Part shown: one piece after another, positions 55,578-63,617 of the stretch
How the letters are laid out: the number at the start of each line of letters is the position of its first letter
Position numbering within the stretch: the first letter of the stretch is position 1
Assembly: GCF_002831625.1 (NCBI RefSeq)
Contig: NZ_CP025116.1
Coordinates: 2,719,501-2,783,500 of the forward strand
Source: Nonlabens sp. MB-3u-79
Lineage (GTDB): Bacteria; Bacteroidota; Bacteroidia; Flavobacteriales; Flavobacteriaceae
Length of the DNA stretch: 64,000 nucleotides
Direction: 5' to 3'
The notes under the pieces: model-generated
What the model was told of the DNA's origin: nothing
What the model saw: the letters and a program-made list of their open reading frames with translations, nothing else
Database searches by the model: none
Made by a program: the position numbers and the translations under genes

Positions 55578-56498
55578 CTATCTATTTTTGGGAGATGGCT
55601 TGATGTCTTTTTTATCTCGTTTGCGACTATTGATAAAATAGACCCCTGTTAACATTACTGCCGCAGCAATCATGGATTGAGAAGTTATTTTTTCTTCTAA
55701 AAAATACCAACCCAAAAGCATCGCAATGACAGGATTTACATAAGAAGAGGTCGCCACTTTTTCTGTAGAAATTTTCTTAAGCAAAAAATTAAAAGAAGTA
55801 AATGCTGCTATACTCCCAAACAAAATTAAACAAGTCAGTGCCAGATATGCATCGGTGCTCCAATCTAAAGGAGATACCCAGACTTCATTAAAGCATAAGC
55901 TTGCTATAGCAAGAATAACACCAGCAGCTATCATTTGATAGCCAGTAGAAACAAAAAAGTTTTGTGGAACATCAGCCTTTGCAACAAATAAGCTCCCTAT
56001 ACTCCAACTTAGAATACAAGTGAGAATCATTATGATTCCCGTTACTGTTCCTTCTTTTGTTGTGATATCATTTTGACTTACTAGGATATACATTCCAGAC
56101 AATCCTAGCAATACTCCTATAATAGACTTAGGTTGTAATGCCTTGCGCTGGACAGTTCTCATTAAGAGTAGAATAAACAATGGTTGTAAAGCCGCTAATA
56201 AAGCCGCAAAACTAGTGTCCACATATTTTAACGCCCAAACAAATACTCCATTCCCATAGGCTAGAAATAGAAAACCGGCTAGAACAGAGTTTCCCAGCTG
56301 TTTTTTAGTAATGCGTAAGCTGTAACCTAAAGACCTAGCGATGATAAAAATGAGAGTTCCTGCCGAAGTAAAGCGAATACTGGCGAGCATAAATGGAGAT
56401 AACTCACTAACTGCCATCTTGTTCCAAAGATAGGTAGAACCCCAAAATACATAAATGGAGAAAAAGGCCAATACAATGAGTAAGGTGTTTCTATTCAT
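55578..56498 (-). CDS. EamA/DMT superfamily exporter
   Basis: Drug/metabolite transporter with about ten hydrophobic segments in 306 residues, made of two EamA repeats (VFWGSTYLWNK in the first, SWSIGSLFVAKADVPQN in the second). The C-terminal segment LGWYFLEEKITSQSMI is the usual ending. Such proteins export amino acids or other small metabolites; substrate unknown. A perfect -7 element (56504-56511) lies so close that the mRNA may be leaderless. Confidence 0.9.
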   Translation of the reverse strand: MNRNTLLIVLAFFSIYVFWGSTYLWNKMAVSELSPFMLASIRFTSAGTLIFIIARSLGYSLRITKKQLGNSVLAGFLFLAYGNGVFVWALKYVDTSFAALLAALQPLFILLLMRTVQRKALQPKSIIGVLLGLSGMYILVSQNDITTKEGTVTGIIMILTCILSWSIGSLFVAKADVPQNFFVSTGYQMIAAGVILAIASLCFNEVWVSPLDWSTDAYLALTCLILFGSIAAFTSFNFLLKKISTEKVATSSYVNPVIAMLLGWYFLEEKITSQSMIAAAVMLTGVYFINSRKRDKKDIKPSPKNR

Positions 56499-56503
56499 GG
56501 ATG

Positions 56504-56511
56504 CAAATCTA
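56504..56511 (-). promoter_or_regulatory. -7 promoter element (TAGATTTG) giving a near-leaderless transcript
   Basis: Minus-strand exact TAnnTTTG, ends 5 bp before ATG 56498. Confidence 0.55.
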
Positions 56512-56568
56512 GCAGAATAAAGAGTTTGAAAAATCTTAATTGCTATAAATAATACGTATCACAAGACA

Positions 56569-56599
56569 TAAAAAAAGCCCATCTAAATTAGATGGGCTC
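56569..56599 (-). terminator. intrinsic terminator of the cold-shock gene
   Basis: Perfect palindrome AGCCCATCTAA...TTAGATGGGCT; the A-run on its left is a T-run when read in the minus-strand direction of the cold-shock gene. Confidence 0.9.
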
Positions 56600-56622
56600 T
56601 GTAAGAAATTTAAAGAATCGAA

Positions 56623-56817
56623 TTAGTCGATTACTCTAACATTAACGGCATTTAAACCTTTTTTTCCTTCTTTAAGTTCGAATTCAACTTTGTCACCTTC
56701 ACGGATCTCGTCGATTAAACCTGTTACGTGTGCAAAATGTTCCTGACCTGATCCTTCTTCTGTAATAAATCCAAATCCTTTTGCGTCATTGAAAAATTTT
56801 ACTGTACCTGTACTCAT
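56623..56817 (-). CDS. cold-shock protein
   Basis: A 64-residue CspA-family RNA chaperone with the RNP motifs KGFGFI and EHFAHV, and the basic GKKGLNAVNV tail. It melts or protects RNA at low temperature and in growth. Its long upstream leader (see 56974) and the strong terminator after it are typical of cold-shock mRNAs. A stand-alone transcription unit. Confidence 0.95.
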   Translation of the reverse strand: MSTGTVKFFNDAKGFGFITEEGSGQEHFAHVTGLIDEIREGDKVEFELKEGKKGLNAVNVRVID

Positions 56818-56973
56818 CTGTAATAATTTAAATTAATAATACTTCTTATTTAGTTTGAAAAGCCTCTACACAAGAGTATTCACCATGAAAAAGCTCGTTA
56901 TAACCAGAAAAAATGATAAAAAATAAATAAGAAATCCTACTAAATTTTATGATCATAAACTCCAATCATTATG

Positions 56974-56981
56974 CAAAAGTA
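56974..56981 (-). promoter_or_regulatory. -7 promoter element (TACTTTTG) with long leader
   Basis: Minus-strand exact TAnnTTTG; the start of the cold-shock gene is about 150 bp downstream, a leader length expected for cold-shock mRNA. The same octamer lies upstream of the J-domain gene. Confidence 0.5.
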
Positions 56982-57119
56982 ATCATTTTATTTCAATTAG
57001 AAATAAAACAACACTGAATTCCTATAAAACTTTATATAAAACGGTAAATAAATCTGTAAATGACTGTTAGTCTTAATTTTACAATGAATTGTTGCAAGGC
57101 TTTAAACTACGTAAACAAT

Positions 57120-57151
57120 AAAAGCCATTTCACAACTGAAATGGCTTTTTA
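57120..57151 (-). terminator. intrinsic terminator of the J-domain gene
   Basis: AAAGCCATTTC / GAAATGGCTTT with a CACAACT-type loop and A/T runs on both sides, about 20 bp after the gene's stop. Confidence 0.85.
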
Positions 57152-57171
57152 TATATCTTTAAAATGAGGAA

Positions 57172-57627
57172 CTATGCTTTCTGTAAATCTAAATCCTTTT
57201 TTGATTTGCGATATAAGAAGTTGTTGAAGATGTTGCGTTTTGCAAATCGATAACGATTATCTGCATTGATTAATTTCTTAAACAGCTTTACATCTACCCC
57301 AAAATACTCATAAGTAGAGCCATCCGTAAAAACCACCTCTAATACACGACCCTTATGATCAAAGTCTTGAATTCCTGTATTGGAAATAGTTTCTGTATAC
57401 TCATCCATATTTGCTTCCTTCGTTTCTGGAGCAATACTTACTAGAAAGTGGTAACCATCTATGATTTCACGACTCATTACCTCAGCTTCTTCCTTTTTAT
57501 TATCCCCTTCTTGGAATTTATCCGGATGCCATTCTTTTACCAAATTGCGGTAACTTTTCTTTAATTCTTTAAGATCGATGTCTTTCTCTACGTTGAACAT
57601 CTTTTTGTACTGATTGATACGCTTCAT
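57172..57627 (-). CDS. J-domain protein with KTSC domain
   Basis: A 151-residue protein from ATG 57627 (MKRINQYKKMFN). N-terminal J-domain with the HPD motif in EWHPDKF, which stimulates Hsp70 ATPase; C-terminal KTSC domain (VFTDGSTYEYFGVDVKLFKK), a small beta-strand domain first noted at the end of some lysyl-tRNA synthetases and of unknown function. The longer frame from 57663 is rejected because an exact -7 element (TACTTTTG, 57650-57657) lies within it. Confidence 0.85.
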   Translation of the reverse strand: MKRINQYKKMFNVEKDIDLKELKKSYRNLVKEWHPDKFQEGDNKKEEAEVMSREIIDGYHFLVSIAPETKEANMDEYTETISNTGIQDFDHKGRVLEVVFTDGSTYEYFGVDVKLFKKLINADNRYRFAKRNIFNNFLYRKSKKDLDLQKA

Positions 57628-57649
57628 GTGCTCCCTTTTTAAGGCGGCG

Positions 57650-57657
57650 CAAAAGTA
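57650..57657 (-). promoter_or_regulatory. -7 promoter element (TACTTTTG)
   Basis: Minus-strand exact TAnnTTTG, 22 bp before ATG 57627; decides that start. Identical octamer to the cold-shock promoter. Confidence 0.6.
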
Positions 57658-57663
57658 CATCAT

Positions 57664-58178
57664 TTATAAGGGAACAAATGTTAAAATATGAAAGGCCTTA
57701 TCAATAATTTATTAAGTAAGGATCCAGCTGATTTTCAGAAGGTTTTATCACAAAAGGAGTGAAACAATCCCCTGTGACACCAAATCACAAACGAGTGAAA
57801 TTATCTAAGAAGCTACAGTTGTAATTATCGCTATGAAATGAGTAACTAGTGAAAAACCTAAGTCGTTCTCCCAGAGATACAGAATTGCTCTAGTTACTTA
57901 TTTATAAGGAACACAAGAGGGTTCTAGCGATACTTTTGCTCCCCTTTACTTCCCTAATAACAGTACACGCAAAATCAAATACGTTTACTTAATCTAACCT
58001 CTAGCGACTCAGAACTAACTTACAAAATAGCCTTAAACGTTTTAAAAACTATAAAAATACCTTCAGGACAGATTTAAAAACAACCCACTTACACTTTAAA
58101 AACATTGATAATCTATCAAGATAAACATCAAGTATTCCTTAATTCTAAAGGAATAAATGTTAAACCCAACAGAATTAT
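57664..58178. other. intergenic region
   Basis: A 515-bp AT-rich gap between the lpxD gene (its downstream side) and the J-domain gene (its upstream side). I see no gene, repeat or RNA; the only open frames are under 30 codons. Confidence 0.5.
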
Positions 58179-59168
58179 TTATTTAGCTAACCTACGTAAA
58201 GCCACCCATTGCTTGAGCATATTTCTGGAGTCGGCTGCTGGATAACCTAATACGGTCTGACCTTCTTTTACATCATTCAAGACACCACTTCCTGCCCCCA
58301 CTGTGGCTCCAGAACCAATAGTTGTATGATCCTTGATACTTGCACTACCCCCTATGATTACGCCATCGCCTAAAGTTACTGATCCTGCCAGACCACTATG
58401 ACCTGCCATGATACAAGATCTTCCCATAATACAATTGTGTGCTATTTGCACCAGATTATCGATCTTACAGCCATCTCCTATAATAGTAGAATTGAATTTG
58501 GCACGATCTACACAGGAGTTTGCTCCTATCTCTACACCATTTCCTATGACCACATTTCCTATATGCGGTATTTTAACCAGTCCACGACCATCATCGGCTG
58601 GGCGATACCCGAAACCGTCTGCACCTATACTCACATTATTGTGAAAAATACACTGTGCTCCTATTTGAGAGCGTTCTCGTATAACTGTTCCTGACCAAGC
58701 GATAGTTTGAGCCCCTATGGTAGTATCATCAAATACACTGACGTTATGATACAAAATAACTCCATCCCCTAAAACAACATTTTTACCTATGTAACAATGA
58801 GCGCCTATTTGAACACCATCCCCTATACGGGCTGTTTCATGAATAACCGCTGTAGGGTGGATCGCCGTATCAAAAACAGGTGCTGGTGGCTGAAAAGCTT
58901 CTAATAGCATCGCCATAGCAAGATCTGCATTTTTTACTTTTATAAAAGCGCGGTTACTACCCGGCTCTAAAACAATAGTATCATTGATAATCGCTACTGA
59001 AGCCTTAGAGTCTACCCAAAATTTTGCATACTTTTTATTACCAATAAATGTAAGATCAGTAGGAGAAGCATTTCTTATTTCTTCTACTCCAGTAATCGTA
59101 TGTGTAGTGTTTCCGACCAATTCGCCTTGGAGAATATCGTTGATTTGTTGTACAGTAAATGAGTGCAT
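58179..59168 (-). CDS. lpxD: UDP-3-O-acylglucosamine N-acyltransferase
   Basis: Third step of lipid A synthesis: transfers a 3-hydroxyacyl chain from ACP to UDP-3-O-acylglucosamine. Length 329 residues. A small N-terminal LpxD-type domain (to about 100) is followed by many left-handed beta-helix hexapeptides (GDGVQIGAHCYIG, GIGADGFGY-type) and the expected catalytic His in QIAHNCIMG. Flavobacteria often carry a second copy in the lpxC/fabZ cluster; this one is not clustered. A terminator follows the gene upstream of it. Confidence 0.92.
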   Translation of the reverse strand: MHSFTVQQINDILQGELVGNTTHTITGVEEIRNASPTDLTFIGNKKYAKFWVDSKASVAIINDTIVLEPGSNRAFIKVKNADLAMAMLLEAFQPPAPVFDTAIHPTAVIHETARIGDGVQIGAHCYIGKNVVLGDGVILYHNVSVFDDTTIGAQTIAWSGTVIRERSQIGAQCIFHNNVSIGADGFGYRPADDGRGLVKIPHIGNVVIGNGVEIGANSCVDRAKFNSTIIGDGCKIDNLVQIAHNCIMGRSCIMAGHSGLAGSVTLGDGVIIGGSASIKDHTTIGSGATVGAGSGVLNDVKEGQTVLGYPAADSRNMLKQWVALRRLAK

Positions 59169-59240
59169 AAATAAGGAAATTGTTAAGTGGTAAAACTACT
59201 ATATCTCGAGTAACAAAAAAAACTGTTGTTCCCGAAGCAT

Positions 59241-59273
59241 AAAAAAAGACCGTTTTACAAACGGTCTTTTTTA
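59241..59273 (-). terminator. intrinsic terminator of the alcohol dehydrogenase gene
   Basis: AAAGACCGTTT / AAACGGTCTTT with loop TAC and A/T runs on both sides, about 17 bp after the dehydrogenase stop, before lpxD. Confidence 0.9.
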
Positions 59274-59289
59274 AGAATCAATAAATGAA

Positions 59290-60348
59290 TTAGTCTTTTA
59301 AAGATTTCATGTCTATTACAAAACGGTATTTAACATCATTGTCCTGTACTTTTTTATACGCCTTATTGATCTCGTCGATATTGATCATTTCTACATCACA
59401 AACAATATTGTTTTCACCGCAAAAGTCCAACATCTCTTGTGTTTCTTTGATTCCGCCTATTAAGGATCCTGCTACTCTTTTCCTTCCTAAAATCAAGCTT
59501 CCACCGTGCATAGGCTCTAAAGGCTCAATAGCTCCTACCATACACATAGTAGAATCTCTTTTTAATAAACTTAAATAAGGATTGATATCGTGCTTTACAG
59601 GAACTGTATTCAAGATAAAATCAAAAGAACCTTGATGTTCTTTCATTTCCTCAGCGTTCTTTGAAATAAGCACCCCATTAGCTCCAAGTCTTTTTGCGTC
59701 TTCTGCTTTACTCGGAGAAGTGGTAATCATTATGGTTTCTGCTCCCATTGCTGCGGCAAATTTAATTCCCATATGACCTAATCCACCCAGACCTACGACA
59801 CCTACTTTATCACCTTTTTTAATTTTCCAATGGTTTAAAGGAGAGAAAGTAGTGATTCCTGCACATAATAAGGGTGCAGCAGCTTTAGCATCTAAATTCT
59901 CAGGGATGGTTAAAACAAAGTCTTCTCTTACCGTAATACTGGTCGAGTAACCTCCAAAGGTATGATCACTTCCTGATCCACCTATGCGGTCTTTTCCATT
60001 ATAAGTACCCGTCATTCCGTTTTCACAAAATTGCTCTAAATCATCTTGACAAGCACTGCAAGTCTGACAAGAGTCTACCATACAGCCTACCCCAACAAGA
60101 TCTCCTTCTTTATAATTAGAGACTTTACCCCCTACTTCTAACACTTTTCCTATGATCTCATGTCCTGGAACGATAGGATATTTTGCATTTCCCCAATCGT
60201 TATTTTTTGCATGGATATCACTGTGACATACACCACAATAAAGAATATCAATTTTAACATCATTATCATTTAGATCGCGACGTGTTATAGTCATTTCTTT
60301 TAAATCGGCGTCTTTATTAATAGCACCGTAAGCTTTTATTTTTTGCAT
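59290..60348 (-). CDS. NAD(P)-dependent zinc alcohol dehydrogenase (YahK/cinnamyl-type)
   Basis: Medium-chain zinc alcohol dehydrogenase of 352 residues from ATG 60348 (MQKIKAYGAINKDA). Catalytic zinc: Cys in GVCHSD, His in PGHEIIG; structural zinc: four Cys in DSCQTCSACQDDLEQFCE. Cofactor motif GVVGLGGLGHMG. This branch reduces aldehydes to alcohols, usually with NADPH. The frame continues upstream without ATG into a remnant of an OYE gene (60400-60600) in the same frame; the TTG start at 60399 is not used by my call. Confidence 0.9.
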   Translation of the reverse strand: MQKIKAYGAINKDADLKEMTITRRDLNDNDVKIDILYCGVCHSDIHAKNNDWGNAKYPIVPGHEIIGKVLEVGGKVSNYKEGDLVGVGCMVDSCQTCSACQDDLEQFCENGMTGTYNGKDRIGGSGSDHTFGGYSTSITVREDFVLTIPENLDAKAAAPLLCAGITTFSPLNHWKIKKGDKVGVVGLGGLGHMGIKFAAAMGAETIMITTSPSKAEDAKRLGANGVLISKNAEEMKEHQGSFDFILNTVPVKHDINPYLSLLKRDSTMCMVGAIEPLEPMHGGSLILGRKRVAGSLIGGIKETQEMLDFCGENNIVCDVEMINIDEINKAYKKVQDNDVKYRFVIDMKSLKD

Positions 60349-60399
60349 TCTTTTATTTTTGGGTTGTTGGTATATTTTATTAAGACCGTTTTTTTTCAA

Positions 60400-60600
60400 G
60401 CATTGATCATCTAGATAACCTTTTTTATCAGAAGTATAAAAAAGAGCGGCATCAGGTTCGTTCCATTTGGTATCTTTAGAGAATCGCTCTACAAGGTACT
60501 GATTTACAATAAATGGTCTTCCGAAAGCTACTAAATCTGCTTTTTCAGCGATCAGATCCTGTTCTGCTGTTTCTTTATAGTATCCAACGCTTAAGATGAT
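60400..60600 (-). pseudogene. C-terminal remnant of an Old Yellow Enzyme (NemA-like) gene
   Basis: Minus-strand frame bounded upstream by TAG (60603-60601). It reads ILSVGYYKETAEQDL, KADLVAFGRPFIVNQYLVER, NEPDAALFY and GYLDD, matching in order the C-terminal FMN-site part of NADH:flavin oxidoreductases (ADLVAFGRPFIANPDL, NEPD, FY, GY). There is no N-terminal part. It runs in frame into the alcohol dehydrogenase reading frame with no stop between. Confidence 0.75.
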
Positions 60601-60710
60601 CTAAAACAGCCATTGTTTATTTTTTATAAAAGTACTCATCTATAAAGCTTGTTGGGGTTAATTATGAGTTAAAGCAGTCTTATAGGTATCTAAAATTTTA
60701 ATAATTCTCT

Positions 60711-60726
60711 CGCTTTCGCGAAAGCG
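60711..60726. repeat. 16-bp palindrome, copy 11
   Basis: Exact CGCTTTCGCGAAAGCG, about 25 bp upstream of the trmL -7 element, between divergent genes. Confidence 0.95.
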
Positions 60727-60751
60727 GAACTTTCATCAACCTCTTTACTCC

Positions 60752-60759
60752 TATCTTTG
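60752..60759 (+). promoter_or_regulatory. -7 promoter element of trmL (TATCTTTG)
   Basis: Exact TAnnTTTG, 17 bp before ATG 60777, with TTTC (60731-60734) at the -33 position. Confidence 0.65.
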
Positions 60760-60776
60760 TCTTTTAAAAATATTCT

Positions 60777-61232
60777 ATGTCTTTGCATATTGTTCTCATC
60801 GAACCAGAAATTCACACCAATACAGGAAACATAGGCCGTCTAAGTCTGGCCACTGCTTCTCATTTACATTTGGTAAAACCCTTCGGATTTGAATTGACTG
60901 ATAAACGTTTAAAAAGAGCTGGACTGGATTACTGGCAGCATATCGAACTTTCCATTTATGAAAACACCGAAGAATTCTTTGAGAAGAACAAGGGTAGAAA
61001 AATGGCTTTTTTGAGCAGTCATGGAACTAAAGACTATACAGAAATTCCTTATGAGGAGGATGGCATGCTGGTTTTTGGCAAAGAGTCCAAAGGTCTATCT
61101 AGCGATATCACAGATCGATTTAAAAATGATTTATACAAGATACCTCAATACAGTGAACACATACGCAGTATCAACTTAGCCAATGCTGTTGCTGTCATCA
61201 CTTATGAAGGTTTGAGACAGTTGCGGTCATAA
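60777..61232 (+). CDS. trmL: tRNA (cytidine(34)-2'-O)-methyltransferase
   Basis: SPOUT-class methyltransferase that modifies the wobble ribose of tRNA-Leu. Length 151 residues, normal for TrmL. Motifs: EPEIHTNTGNIGRLS, VFGKESKGLSSDI (SAM site) and IPQYSEHIRSINLANAVAV. It stands alone with its own promoter (60752) and terminator (61233). Confidence 0.94.
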   Translation: MSLHIVLIEPEIHTNTGNIGRLSLATASHLHLVKPFGFELTDKRLKRAGLDYWQHIELSIYENTEEFFEKNKGRKMAFLSSHGTKDYTEIPYEEDGMLVFGKESKGLSSDITDRFKNDLYKIPQYSEHIRSINLANAVAVITYEGLRQLRS

Positions 61233-61262
61233 GAAAACCAGCTCTTTGAAGAGACTGGTTTT
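61233..61262 (+). terminator. terminator of trmL
   Basis: AAAACCAG / CTGGTTTT with an inner CTCTT/AAGAG stem, directly after the stop; T-run is short. Confidence 0.75.
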
Positions 61263-61400
61263 AAAAATGAATATGTGTTGATCAAACTAAAAGTGGTAGA
61301 GCTTGATGTCTTGATGAATGATGTGTTTGCTGCTTATCGGAAATACTGCAAAGCAGATGTAGTAGTCATTTAAAAACTATTGCAACTCTTTTATCTTGGT

Positions 61401-61568
61401 ATGAAAAGGAAAACCCGCCAGCAGTCTTATTATTTTGTAATTCAACATCAAGCAACGCTAATGGTTCACGATGCTCAAGAGTCGATTTCAAATGAACAGG
61501 ATTTAGAACGTTTAAAATTACAAATGGAAACTATAGACGCTTCATACAAAGAGTTGTCAAAGTCGTAA
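61401..61568 (+). CDS. possible small protein of unknown function
   Basis: A 55-residue frame from ATG 61401 (MKRKTRQQSYYF to SYKELSKS) with a charged, helical C-terminal half. Upstream sequence also shows short open stretches (for example ELDVLMNDVFAAYRKY before 61380), so this whole 61.27-61.57 kb piece may be a decayed gene. No promoter or family support. Confidence 0.3.
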   Translation: MKRKTRQQSYYFVIQHQATLMVHDAQESISNEQDLERLKLQMETIDASYKELSKS

Positions 61569-61602
61569 ATAAGCACATTACATTTCGGTAACCCAGCCGT
61601 AT

Positions 61603-62028
61603 TTACAAGCGTTTCCAAGTCTGTGTCCGATAGAAAAAGGCGACGTAACCGCGTACCATTAGTTGATTCGCATCTTTTTCATTAAGCCATATTTTACAGG
61701 TATATGTTTTTCCGTTTTCTGGATCTAAGATATCCCCGCCTTTGTAGACACCTCCTTTTTTTTCTAATCCTTGTATGATTTCCAATCCTAATATAGGGGC
61801 ATTTTTAAATGCTCCATCGCAATTTTTACAAAGAGGATTTGCCGGCGCGTTCCTATCAAGAATCTGAGCAACTTTACCATAAATTTTTCCGTCTCTTTTA
61901 TAAATCTCTACATGCGATTTCACAATTCCTGTTACATCATCAATAGTTTTCCAGGTACCTATGACTTCTTGAGAGCTCGCTTTTGCGAAAGCTAAAACCA
62001 CTACTAAAAATGCAATTAAATATTTCAT
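61603..62028 (-). CDS. DUF2147 domain protein, exported
   Basis: A 141-residue protein with a signal peptide (MKYLIAFLVVVLAFAKASSQ) and a DUF2147 domain (IGTWKTIDDVTG, ILDPENGKTYTCKIW, LMVRGYVAFFYRTQ). Lipocalin-like, function unknown. The AFAKA of the signal peptide is encoded by a degenerate copy of the window-wide palindrome (61978-61993). Confidence 0.88.
   Translation of the reverse strand: MKYLIAFLVVVLAFAKASSQEVIGTWKTIDDVTGIVKSHVEIYKRDGKIYGKVAQILDRNAPANPLCKNCDGAFKNAPILGLEIIQGLEKKGGVYKGGDILDPENGKTYTCKIWLNEKDANQLMVRGYVAFFYRTQTWKRL
61978..61993. repeat. degenerate palindrome copy 12
   Basis: CGCTTTTGCGAAAGCT: differs from the consensus at two of 16 positions (one within the 14-bp core). 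Falls in the signal peptide region of the DUF2147 gene. Confidence 0.8.
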
Positions 62029-62040
62029 TTGGCATCAATT

Positions 62041-62070
62041 AAAAAGCCCATGCAAATGACATGGGCTTTA
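62041..62070 (-). terminator. intrinsic terminator of the chalcone-isomerase-like gene
   Basis: AAAGCCCATG / CATGGGCTTT with loop CAAATGA, followed in the minus direction by a T-rich run; sits between 62091 and the DUF2147 gene. Confidence 0.85.
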
Positions 62071-62090
62071 TACTCTAATAAATTAAAGAA

Positions 62091-62654
62091 TTATTGATTT
62101 AACATTCCTTCTTTAAGGTCTTCATCCACAGGGTCATTTCCGAGCCATATGCCGAATAATCCTCTTTTAAATTTTAGACCTTTTATCGTTCCAATATACT
62201 TAGCGTTTTTAGAAACTAAAGTTCCTTGTCCAGGCACATAAGCGATTTCAAAATGATCTCCTTCTACAATAGCTTCACTGAAGAAACTTATAAATTCATT
62301 GATTTCAGATTGTATAGCCTTGCGCTCCTTAGTCGTACAGCTATCACCAAATCCATCTTCTACTGATGACTTCATTTTTTCTTGAGTGACTACTTCATCA
62401 GTAATATCTAAAGTGATCGCCATGGCCTGATCGGCATCTACAAGTGTATTGCCGTCACTAGATTTTGTAGTCACATATAGAGCTCCTACGTAGAGATCAA
62501 ACCAGAGCTTTTCTCTCAAACCTGCTCCATTCAATTCTAGTTTTTGTCCGGCAACGGTAAGATTTTTCTCTACAGTTACACCTTCAATGGTTTTTTGACC
62601 AGTTGCAGTATAGGTACCCAAAAGTGCCATAACGGCTAAAAGTAATTTTTTCAT
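62091..62654 (-). CDS. chalcone isomerase-like exported protein
   Basis: A 187-residue secreted protein: signal peptide (MKKLLLAVMALLGTYTATGQ), then a chalcone-isomerase-fold domain (LELNGAGLREKLWFDLYVGALYV; IKGLKFKRGLFGIWLG). In bacteria this fold is not tied to flavonoids and more likely binds fatty acids or other small ligands. The catalytic residues of plant chalcone isomerase are not evident. Confidence 0.85.
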   Translation of the reverse strand: MKKLLLAVMALLGTYTATGQKTIEGVTVEKNLTVAGQKLELNGAGLREKLWFDLYVGALYVTTKSSDGNTLVDADQAMAITLDITDEVVTQEKMKSSVEDGFGDSCTTKERKAIQSEINEFISFFSEAIVEGDHFEIAYVPGQGTLVSKNAKYIGTIKGLKFKRGLFGIWLGNDPVDEDLKEGMLNQ

Positions 62655-62684
62655 TTTTTTTGATTTTTTAAGTTTCTAAATATA

Positions 62685-63617
62685 CTACACTGTTTCCAAA
62701 TTCCGTGCCTTTAAAGCACGAAGCGATGCATTTAATTCAAATCCCAGCAATAATAGGTTAGCATTAAGCCATATGTAGACCATTAAAATAAGCAAAGCAC
62801 CTATAGAACCATAAATCTCGTTATAGGAGGCAAAGTTATCAATATAGACTCCATAAAGATAAGAAAATAAGATGATTAATACGGTAGTTAACAACGCCCC
62901 TACCGATAAAAACCGAGTCGTTCTTCCCTCTTTAGTACCTGTGTAATACAAGGTACAAACAAACATAAACAACATGAATATTAAGGTGACATACCTGAAG
63001 AGTTTCAACCATGCTTCCATGGAATCTTGAGTCATAAAATCTCGTGCTCTAAGCGCTGCTATCCAGTATTCTACTACCCCTGCTAGAACTACCCCTAAAA
63101 AAAGAAAAACTACCAACATAACAGATACCGCTATGGCGACAAAATACTGTCTGAAAAAGCCACGATTCAATTCAGAATGGTAACTGCGTTCAAAACCATT
63201 GAATATAGCATTTATTCCATTAGCCATTAAAAATAATGAAGTGAAAAAAGCTATGGTTAAAAGTCCTGTGTTTTCTTGTAATGCAATTTCTGTAAATATA
63301 TTATCAAAGGCTCCGGCAGCTTGTGCAGGCAATAAATCATTTACAAAAAGTAAGATTTCCTCTTGAAAATTATCAATTTGAATAAAAGGTATCAAGTTCA
63401 GGATAAAGAGAATAAACGGAAATATAGCCATGAAAAAGCTATAAGAGATGGAACTGGCTCGTGCAGAAAACGCTCCTTGAACAATTCCTACAGAATAAGT
63501 TTCCCATAAATCCCATACAGTCATTCCCTCAAAACCTGGTAACTTCCATTTGTCAATGAGAGCTACAAACCAAGAGATGACAGGTATGCGATCGACTGTT
63601 TTTTTAAATTTACTCAT
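62685..63617 (-). CDS. YihY/virulence factor BrkB family membrane protein
   Basis: Inner-membrane protein of 310 residues with about six hydrophobic segments. Family motifs: ASSISYSFFMAIFPFILF near residue 60, MANGINAIFNGFERSYH and GSIGALLILMVYIWLNANLLLLG near the C-terminus. Once called ribonuclease BN by mistake; true function unknown, possibly envelope related. Its start overlaps the end of nadC by 8 bp, so the two are cotranscribed. Confidence 0.92.
   Translation of the reverse strand: MSKFKKTVDRIPVISWFVALIDKWKLPGFEGMTVWDLWETYSVGIVQGAFSARASSISYSFFMAIFPFILFILNLIPFIQIDNFQEEILLFVNDLLPAQAAGAFDNIFTEIALQENTGLLTIAFFTSLFLMANGINAIFNGFERSYHSELNRGFFRQYFVAIAVSVMLVVFLFLGVVLAGVVEYWIAALRARDFMTQDSMEAWLKLFRYVTLIFMLFMFVCTLYYTGTKEGRTTRFLSVGALLTTVLIILFSYLYGVYIDNFASYNEIYGSIGALLILMVYIWLNANLLLLGFELNASLRALKARNLETV

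Noticed and set aside
2648..61993. The 16-bp palindrome as an intrinsic terminator or CRISPR repeat
   Set aside because: It has no loop or consistent T-run, occurs in divergent gaps and genes, and is spread over kilobases rather than in regular short-spaced arrays.
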